Below are positions 55,130 to 64,000 of a stretch of DNA of 64,000 bases, piece after piece (the stretch's first letter is position 1; every line of letters starts with the position of its first letter). The notes below the pieces were generated by a model, which searched no databases, was not told the DNA's origin, and saw nothing but the letters and a program-made list of their open reading frames with translations. The DNA is from Antedon bifida. Taxonomy: Eukaryota; Echinodermata; Crinoidea; Comatulida; Antedonidae. Location: contig OY727093.1 of assembly GCA_963402885.1 (NCBI GenBank), positions 12,721,501 to 12,785,500 on the forward strand. Reading direction: 5' to 3'. The translations under genes were made by a program, and so were the position numbers.

Positions 55130-57398
55130 TGTCGTATTGTCATTAACAAAATATAACAATATTATGTAAGGTTGTAAATCCGTATTATTTCCATGAGCCT
55201 CTCAGTCATTATTCAATGTATAGTTCTTGTATGTATAACAGTAACAATTTTGATTTATCTCTCCGAAATAATTCAAATAATGTCTTTAGAAATCGGTAAT
55301 AAAATCAATAGATTTTTCCACACTTTTTGATATGATCCGGGTTAATGCATTACCGTATACCTATTTACAAATATTCTGCCAATTGTGTATGAACATTATC
55401 AAGAACCGGCATCCGTAAGCCTAGTATATTACTTTAGACAAACAATAAATCGAGATCAATTCCTGCTCCTTAGTGTATCTTGAAAATTCTTAGATTATCT
55501 GCTGTAGGCCTCAATTAATTCCTTTCAATTTGGCTGCTAAAAGTCACAATGATTTCGTAGTATTTTTCGTATGTGCAAACCCACCAACTGCATGCTTCCA
55601 ATAAAGTACAAAATGGACTGTGATCATATTCTAGGTATGATAACTGTTTAAACAAACATTAATTTAAATATCTAAGTGTATCGATAACACATTCTTATCT
55701 TTCAAAATTACAATAGGCAAATTCCTAATTCCAAATTTCACAACAAAAAACAAACAAACAATATACTAAATTATGAGTTATTTATTACAAGTTGTTCACA
55801 CAACCTGTACATTATACTGTATTCCTATGGCAATTAAACAGAATACGGTACGCAAAGAGAACACAAAATATAATACAACATTATTAATATTCGTTTTAAT
55901 ATTTACTTTTTAACATTTTGTAAATAGCAAATTTTACTCAAATTGCACCTGTCAAGAGTTTTAAAAAACCTGTATTTATGTTGTAATTATATACCATTGC
56001 TGGTCGAATAAATATAAGAAATTTAGGATGTTGTTGAAATAAGAAATTAATAATGAATCACCAACAAACCTAATTTGAAGATGCACCAAGTCTATATTTT
56101 TAGGCTTAACATTTGTTGTATTTTGTGTGTATTATTGTAATTAAATTCCATCCTTATCTTAAAATAATTTCTTGTCGTTTTTTGGTATATTCATACCTCG
56201 CATTAGTAAATGCATCAAATTTTGTCTGGCGGTGACAAAAACACTAAACACTCTTGTTTGCCAGCATATGTATATCTGCGGTCGGTGTTGTGCAATCCCA
56301 TGTAATACTAATACTGTACTGTAGGCTTTATTAAGTAAATAAACTAAATACTAAACTAAATAATCGAGACAATATTAAGTTTATCAATTTATAAGGACAC
56401 ATGTGGTAAGCCCTAAATGGTTCAAACATCCTGGCGTGGTGTGATTTTAGTCGCGTGCAACGCGACTCTACAGCTTATTATGTCGGTCGGTTGGTCGGTT
56501 GTTCGGTAAACACTGACTTGAGCACGAGACTGCAGTCATGTATATGGCCTTGATAATTGCAAAAATAATTTTAAAAATTGACATTTAACTGTACCATGTG
56601 TATTTTAGTAAGTCGATATTATACAAACAGTGCTAAGTATATTTAATTGTATTCGTTACCTAATTACCACTTTAGAAGTGTAATTTATCAAATCTGTGAC
56701 CACGGCTCAATACAATAACGCTATTTTTTGGCTTGCATCAATAGGAAACATATCAGTTAAACTAAAATACGTATTTTCTTGTTATCATCGATTTTTTACC
56801 ATCCGACATTGGGGAACTAAACGTCCACACACCAATTTCCCTAATAAACATTAAAATGCAAATACGGATTAAGCCAATGGGCAAGAATTTAAAATCAAAC
56901 TGTTGCACGTTTCTTTTTTCAACTAATATTTAGCTGTATGTTCTTAAATACGTTAACAAACGAATTCAATCAATTCAATCCATCAATCAATCTATCAATA
57001 TTTGGTCTACTAGTGAATCGAGCAATGTTTGTTAATGGGGCGGCTTTCGTCAGGTCACTTTCTTTAAGAATGAATAGTGCACTATTATGTTGTTCAAGTA
57101 GAAATTATTAGTGTTTGTACTTCTCATTGGATATCAAGATGATTGTGTAAGACCAGGTGACTGAATTGGTAGTCGTGAGAGGAACACTTCTTGAGAGATA
57201 GACTTACTTCAACGAACTATAAGGACATACCTGTACACAAATGTTTAACTCACCTATCAAGTAAAACGCGGTTTTCACAAATTTTCAAGATGGTAATGTA
57301 TCCAGCTTTGCCGTAAAAACACGTGTGTTTCGACACTATTGACCAGAATTTGTGCAATTTTTATGAAAAATACATTTTACTTTTCAATTTTGTTTACT
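55130..57398. other. intergenic region upstream of the mucin gene
   Basis: Should contain the minus-strand mucin promoter and, if the exon at 57399 is real, a plus-strand promoter. I found no clear core-promoter element. It contains the GTCGCG palindrome (56449-56467) followed by a short GGTCGGTT repeat. Confidence 0.5.
56449..56515. repeat. palindrome AGTCGCGTGCAACGCGACT with adjoining GGTCGGTT repeat
   Basis: A 19-bp inverted repeat (8-bp arms, 3-base loop) at 56449-56467 is followed at 56481-56507 by TCGGTCGGTTGGTCGGTTG-type units. The CpG-rich motif stands out from the AT-rich flank and looks like the end of a dispersed element. Confidence 0.6.
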
Positions 57399-57498
57399 AT
57401 GGAAGAAACTTTTGGAAATATTAAAAGGATATATAAGCATGTTTTATTACTTCTACTAATTTGTAATGTGATTTCTATAATACGTCTCACAAGTGCAG
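57399..57498 (+). CDS. candidate first exon (signal peptide) of an unidentified gene leaving to the right
   Basis: ATG at 57399 opens 33 codons plus one base with hydrophobic core HVLLLLLICNVISII and a small-residue end LTSAG, followed by donor GCAG|GTAAAT in phase 1. Two in-frame ATGs further upstream (57339, 57363) are possible alternative starts. No downstream exon could be identified before 64000. Confidence 0.4.
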
Positions 57499-60400
57499 GT
57501 AAATCAATTTTCTTTGTATTTCTAAACTTCATGATACTTTTCTTATGAAACAGTATTAATACATATTTAATTTAACTTTATATTAATATTGGTTTTTTTT
57601 TCTATTTTATTAAACAGCACAATTAACACATGTTAACTATGTGTAAATATGTATTCAATAATTTAACTGTCAAAGCATAATAATTTTATTCCACTTTAAT
57701 GAATAAAATATATTATATTTATAAAACAAAACTCCGTTTCGGTGTTAGTGTTAACATTATCTATATTATATATGTATATATTGGTTCCATCAATTCAAAT
57801 GAAAACCCATTATAAAGACGTATATATTAATTTGATATTACCGTTACCACTGCCATTGCATATTTATACATTTGAAAATGTGTTATTGACTAAAACCAAA
57901 GGGCGTATACGTATTAATTTGGAAAACTATTTTAGAAAAATTGTTTATTGAGCGTGCCCTGAGGAGTATAAATTTGACTTGTTAAACACATGGCTTTTTG
58001 GAGTTCTCATGAATTAATCCCAAAATTGAGTATTGTTACAGTACCGTTTGTATTTTTTACACAACCTTAACTCACAAGGCTAATTCTCATCTTAATTTTC
58101 ACATTACCATTATTACCGATGGTAATCATCATCATGTTAAACGCTAATCGTTGTTAGACATTGCGCGTCTCACTTGTGTTCGCCACGTTTTTGGGCAAGC
58201 ATGTGAAAAGTTCTATTTCTTTTGATGTTTGCCATCCATGTTGTATTCGGTCTTCCTTTTTTGTCTTATCTTATATAATCCGGCCGAATATTCAACTTTA
58301 TGGAGATTCAAAATTATTTAATAATACCAAGGAAAACATTTTTAAATATTATCCCTGGTATTATTATTGAACATTACAATGTTTCTTCTTTTAATGTTAT
58401 CATTCTTTTAATGGCAGAATGGCATACCATTAAATAAAGGAATAACAAAAGTCTGTTTTCACGTTCGTTTCCAGTCCTAAAAGTAATATAGTCACTTTAA
58501 ATCTGGTAATAGCAAATTGTATAATACATTATTAAGATTCAACTTACAATCAAAGGTTAAGGGTACTTAAAATTAGTGTATGTAAATGATACGGTAGTTC
58601 ATCATGGATACTAGTACACGATTTAGTCCGGGATGTTGAAGAAAATATGCCTAAAATATTTCTTCTGTGGCCTTCTGGGTTCAGGCCACAGTCTACTAAT
58701 ACTAGTCGCAGGCTCCTGCTTTTTTGTTTTGTTTTAGGGGTGAGAACGTTGAGCGAGTGTGAACTTTACCCACCACTGACAGTGAACAATCATAGTAGAT
58801 CAAATAACTTATCGCAATCTATAGTTCTAGGCCTATATCTCTATTCAACTCATTATTTTCCCGTAACTATGGTAGCATAATATACATATGTGGTCTATTA
58901 GTTTTTTGACAGATAAATGCATACTTATAGAATATACGCCAGCATTTTAATGAGAAAACCAATCCAGTTCTGGGTCGTTTATTTATTTAGAGTAACTACA
59001 AAATCGAAACGTCGAATAGGAACGCTGTGTTATACAAAACGTGAAGGATTAAAATATTATTCTAATGTTTTAACTATCTTTACTTGCATGCTCGTGAATG
59101 AAGATAAGAACACACATTTATTATATAGATTAGCGCACAAGTTATTGTATTGTGATTTATGTCAACGTAATCTAATTTTAATCTAGAAAGTCTCAAGACA
59201 TAAGGGTTTACCTGAAATTAAATTAGTCATAATGAAGAATTAACTTGGGATGGATCTAAAGAGTAGGAAAGACATTCTTTTTTTGAACTCATTGTGTAAA
59301 CTTAACAACTTCAACGAAAAAAAGGGAAACAAATCTATCTTTACTATGACCTTTTCAAACAACTTATTGGATAAATGGTTGTTCTGCCTCCGGTTCGTTG
59401 CACATACCTTTGCTTTATTAACAAATCATCACCAATTAGGCATAAATGTTGATGTGTTTTCCTGAATTAGATTTGATATAAAAACTTCTAGTTATGGTTT
59501 AAACTATCAAAGCACCATAACACTTGTAATGGGTTTGTGTAGATAGAATGCACACATGGATCATTGTAGTATATTATTTACTTAGTCCTGACAAAGATAC
59601 GGTAACATATTATTATAAGACCCATATATCAAAACCAATGTTATATAAAATATATAGCAATCGAGTGGCTTTCCACATTATACATTATATGACACATAGG
59701 CCTACCTTACTATTGTAATAATATTGTAGTATTTAACACCAAAAAAAGTGTACATAACAGAAGGCAGCGAAAAGCAGAACAATTCTTATCATATTCTAAG
59801 TAGGTATATAGAATATCTTTAAAATGCTAAATGATTTAAAATAAGGACAGTTAAAACAGTGTAATACATGAAGATTGAAGGGGAAATGAATAGTAAGTTT
59901 GTCTTTACAACTAAATGATATGACATGTATCATACCACCAAAATTACGAGGAAGGAATTTAATGAAAGACGGTTGTTTTAAGACGGTCTGCATTTTCATT
60001 AAATGCCTTATGATAATAATTATTACATAATAATGACTATTCGCATAAGGTCTACTCCTTCGGATTGCAGAATATCGTATGTATTACTATTAATACAACA
60101 CTATTCTTTTTTTTTAGGCGTATCACTAAAATATAATTTATTTCATAATGACATTTCATAACATAATCATTTCGTAACATATATTCATTTCCTAACACAT
60201 TCGAGGGCGCTTAATAATCAGCTAATAAAGTTCATTTATGACCTGTCTGGTGTGTACTGTCTGGCTAACGGTATCCACAATAAAATACTATCTAAATACA
60301 CAGTCACTCGACAGCGGCTTTTATGTGATATTTGCATTGATTTGTTTATATATAATTTGCTTGGCCGTCGATTGAGTTAAATAATTATATTTTACTTCTC

Positions 60401-61426
60401 CATCGTACACAATCGTTTTTATTATTATAATTTTTGTCTTTTTTAAATTAAATTGTTGTAAGCTGTCAATGTATCTAACACTTCAGCAGCAAAATTAAGC
60501 CTCCGTGTACCACAATCTACATGAAAGGAATAGAGTCGTTTCATGCTTTGTGATAGGGTATGGTGGTACTCCGACAGATAACCAGTAAAGTGGGAAGTTG
60601 CTTGAATATTTAATCACGGTGCTGTACAATAAAATTAAATATTTGTATAGCGTTAATAGATCAACCACTTCAAAATGGTTCTCTTTGATCTTTAGGCCCT
60701 TTACAAACACTATACTAGCCACACCACTCTCAAATTATTACACCATTTTATGCGTTTAAATAAACCGTTAGATAGTTGTAGGCCTACCACATATAGCCTA
60801 AACCAAAGAAATAGAAAGAAAATATAATCGGCATATCACCAATATTGTTTGCATGTCGTAGATGCACTAATAATAAGCCAGTAATGCAATGTACGTGGTA
60901 GGCCTATACAATGTGTTACAAAGAAAATACAGTAGAAGTTGAAACAGCCTTTCTCTACTCTTGGACACCATGGAAACCGAAATAAGAGACACTCTTAACT
61001 GTACAGTGTTTACTTTTTGAAAACACAAGCGCAAACAATAATTTTTAGCTCAATTATTATTTTTTTAATACTTGCCAATATCCAACAAAATACATTTTAA
61101 TTGAAATTGTATTTAAACGATGCTTTATAACTAACACAATGGTCTTTCAGTGACAATATCACCTCAAGCAAAATGAGGCACTATACTATCTATTGTTAGA
61201 CGGTAAAAAATCTTTTCCACCATTGGTGACGCCCGCAAAGCAAATTTACAGATCATGTATGCCAGCCGTTTATAATTGAAGTAGAAATCACTTAAGGGGT
61301 AAAGGACAATTACCCCACCATAACGTCATTGCGTTTATAAGGCATGGCGTGAGAATACCGACCAAACATAACAATATAAGTATAACAATACAATGCTATT
61401 CAAAATAATAATAGTTAGTCTCTTTT
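57499..61426. other. non-coding stretch, possibly first intron of the 57399 gene
   Basis: AT-rich sequence with only short fortuitous open frames. The one structure noticed is an inverted repeat CTGTGGCC...GGCCACAG at 58665-58691. I see no exon, RNA gene or recognisable element. Confidence 0.5.
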
Positions 61427-61745
61427 CATGTTTAACCTGTTAATTGTGTGGGTTATTTCTTTGAGTTTTTTTTTTGGAACTGTAACTATGATACTCATGA
61501 TAAATTGCTCTCTTTCCAAGGCCTACAAAATACATTGAGAACATCTATATTTAAAAGGGAAAAAGTCAATTCAAGACCTGTTCTTTGGGTTCCATGTTTA
61601 ACCTGTTGATTGTGTTGGTTATTTCTTTGGGGGTTTTTATTTGGAACTGTAACTTACATGATACTCATGATGAATTGCTCTCTTTCTCACTGTGAACATC
61701 TATATTTAAAAGTCAATTCAAGACCTGTTCTTTGGGTTCCATGTT
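61427..61745. repeat. 166-bp direct tandem repeat, two copies
   Basis: The copy starting CATGTTTAACCTGTTAATTG at 61427 is repeated from 61593 (CATGTTTAACCTGTTGATTG). Both contain GGAACTGTAACT, ATTGCTCTCTTTC and AAGACCTGTTCTTTGGGTTC. The second copy has small deletions and ends at about 61745. Confidence 0.85.
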
Positions 61746-62214
61746 GCCAATGCATTGGGTAATGCCAAGTGGTTGTTTGCGCAATTCTAAATGATTACCG
61801 TAGTGTTGATCATCCTGATGATAACATTGTTAACTGGCCAATTTATCATAGTTGATAAAAGTATTTCTTCAAATTAGTAATGAAAATAAACAAGATAATG
61901 TGATAGCCAAAACGTGATTTCAAGGCGTATTCCTGTTATTCATTATTAACTATAGAAAATGCAGATATGCCTAAAAAGGATAAAGTGCAAGCGAAATCAG
62001 ACATAAGTCGGAATTTTCAAAATTGAGATTTTCACAAATACTGACCCTACATAATCCGATTTAAAATAATGACAACAAATATCTTGATACCATGCCTGCT
62101 TCCACTCTAAAGTTTAACCAAATAAACATGGCGTTTAAGTTACGCCATAGCAAAAAGGATTCTAATCTAATTGCTGTAGGCCTACTTTATGGCAAGCCTC
62201 AGCTGTCTGAAGTA

Positions 62215-62545
62215 TTCAAAATATTATATTATTATATCATTTTTTTATTATATTATATATTGTATTGTAATTAATTATACGTTTTGCATTATATTACTTG
62301 GTTTTAGCATTATATTATATCTATTTCTAATATATTATGTGAAAAATGTAACAAATTATTGACTTTTTGTTTTATATTATTCGGTTTTGGCATTATATTA
62401 TGAACATTTACTATTATATTATTAATAAAATACATTATATTATAATATAATTGTATTATATTAAACGCATTTACCTTACTTTATAACATACAACTTTATT
62501 ATATTATACGGATTCGTTAGTTATATTATTATTTTGTATGATGTT
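62215..62545. repeat. degenerate ATTATATTA-rich array
   Basis: About 330 bp in which ATTATATTA and close variants recur, with GGTTTTGGCATTATATTA-like longer units at 62299 and 62381. More ordered than plain AT-richness. Confidence 0.7.
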
Positions 62546-62670
62546 TATTATACGTCACGACTTATTTCAGTTCTTCTAACTCTTTCTCTCCCTCCCCCTG
62601 CTCACTAACAATCAGCGGCAGAATCTGAATTGTGTGACTGTTGAAGAATAACTAATTATCTTTACTACGT

Positions 62671-62980
62671 ACTAGGCCTAGGCCTACTAGGGGATCTAGC
62701 CTAGACGTAGCTAGTTAGACAAGTGACCAAGGACCACCGGACAGCTACAACTAATACTACAATACAATAATACTACTACAATAACTAATACTGCTACTAG
62801 CCTACCTAGGCCTAGCTAGTAGAGTACTAGGTAGCTACTACTAGGCTCTAGGGCGTATGTATGATGTTAACTACTAGGCCTCTAGGCCTACTAGTACTAG
62901 GCTAGGCCTAGACTTAAGTTGTAGTAGGCTAGGGCCGGGCCTGCTGCCTTAGGCTAGGCTACTACTACTACTAGGCAGTC
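62671..62980. repeat. CTAG/AGGCCT palindrome cluster
   Basis: At least 22 CTAG tetramers in about 300 bp, mostly inside CCTAGG, ACTAGG and TAGGCCTA contexts. It ends near GCCCATGATGGG (62981-62992), a motif also found inside the TTAA element at about 14006. Confidence 0.75.
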
Positions 62981-62992
62981 AGCCCATGATGG

Positions 62993-64000
62993 GTACGAGT
63001 AAGCCAAAATTTTGGATAAGTAAACCAAAATTTGGGTACGAGCGAGTTGGCATGGGTACGGGTTGACCTGTATCCTTCTAGCTAATTGTACTAGGCCTAG
63101 GCCTCAAGTAAGTCTACGCTACCCAGTCCGGCTACAATATGGTTTATTTTGTTTTATAGCTTTATTGATAGCTGGGTTCAAATCTGGGTTGGGATGGCTT
63201 TTTCTCATTCAAAAACAGATTTCCTTATCATAATAAAATAATATATGAATTTATTTGTAATATTGTAATGTATACATAATATAAGTAATTGCCATTGCAT
63301 TTATTATTATTTATTATATATTATACGGTTACCCCTTAATTATACTATAGTATAATTTCCTTGTTATATTTTACAATATTTTCTTCATAATTCTACAATT
63401 TTGTCTTTCACAGCACAAATTTATCATACTGAATCATCACACACCAAGTCTCATAAATTTCTACTGTATTTGTCCAAGCTACTCCAGCTACATGGTATTG
63501 CCTTGAGGCTAAACTACACGGTATACTGGCACTACCATTATTCCTGGCTCGTCAACCTGGACCACATAAGCACAGTTTCAGTTTCAGTTTATTTACCATT
63601 TCAATTTCTGAACATAAGAGATGAACAACTTATATGGATGGATAACCGTAAGAGCGAAGCTCGTTTACCGGTCACCCGTTAGTGCAGTAACATTACGGAC
63701 AACATAAAGACAGGACAAAGGTGCAATACATGTGAACACTTGTGTTTGCAACCCCTTGGATAAAATAATATATTTATATAAAGGAGAAAGTTAGATATTA
63801 TAATATTTCTTTTCGATCATACAATGATAATTTTAAAATTAATTAAATCCTAAGAAGTCATACTACTGATTCAAAATAGTGACTGACTTACACCCTGTGG
63901 TCAAGACTTGCTCTTATGCTTATTTCCTCCAACATACAGAGTACATAGGACTATTTTTATTCATAACTGTTGAATTGCATCCCAATACACAGTACCTATT
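62993..64000. other. right-edge region without a recognised gene
   Basis: Contains a GGGTTCAAATCTGGG T-arm-like motif at 63172 and a stretch from about 63411 to 63682 open in more than one plus-strand frame, preceded by a pyrimidine-rich acceptor-like CTTTCACAG. It could be an exon compatible in phase with the 57399 exon, but no protein family is recognisable. Confidence 0.35.

Overview
This is an animal nuclear genome window: AT-rich, with long introns, GT-AG splice sites, dispersed MITE, SINE and Penelope debris, and secreted or membrane protein families. The hexamer AGGCCT is conspicuously common outside exons. The gene families (a CD38-type ADP-ribosyl cyclase close to the Aplysia form, and a MUC4-like mosaic mucin) suggest a marine invertebrate. 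An echinoderm or related deuterostome is my best guess, but this is inference only.

Layout. (1) 1-1597: a minus-strand signal-peptide exon (1546-1597) opens a gene that leaves the window on the left. (2) 4144-8805, plus strand: a complete seven-exon ADP-ribosyl cyclase gene of 295 codons, rebuilt exon by exon with consistent phases. (3) 10436-55129, minus strand: one very large gene that fills most of the window. I could join 51 coding exons, 22,779 nt in total, in a single frame (about 7,592 residues). The order is signal peptide; Thr/Ser/Glu/Asp-rich mucin region, most of it one uninterrupted 14.7-kb exon; two LDLR class A modules; two sushi modules; two EGF; NIDO; AMOP; VWD; a run of about 20 EGF modules; SEA; two EGF; SEA; EGF; transmembrane helix; cytoplasmic tail of about 145 residues. 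This is the MUC4 core (mucin repeats, NIDO, AMOP, VWD, EGF, TM) with added LDLa, sushi and SEA modules. The cyclase and mucin genes converge, with about 1.6 kb between their stop codons. (4) 55130-64000: mostly non-coding, with one plus-strand signal-peptide-like exon (57399-57498) that may start a gene running off the right edge, and several simple or palindromic repeats.

The most notable signals are in the mucin gene. Its giant exon consists of 38/39-residue modules and a second family of 47-residue modules. It carries nested, nearly identical tandem duplications of 2,619 bp and 1,599 bp. Its 5' end has been copied with its intron into two further upstream exons (938-bp unit). A decayed extra SEA exon lies in the intron between the two exons of the first SEA domain. 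Introns also hold a Penelope-like retroelement fragment with a hammerhead-like motif, a 1.6-kb TTAA-flanked inverted-repeat element, two fold-back MITEs and tRNA-derived sequences. In the cyclase, the TLED motif reads TLAD and the second active-site Trp appears to be Tyr, while the first Trp and the catalytic Glu are kept.
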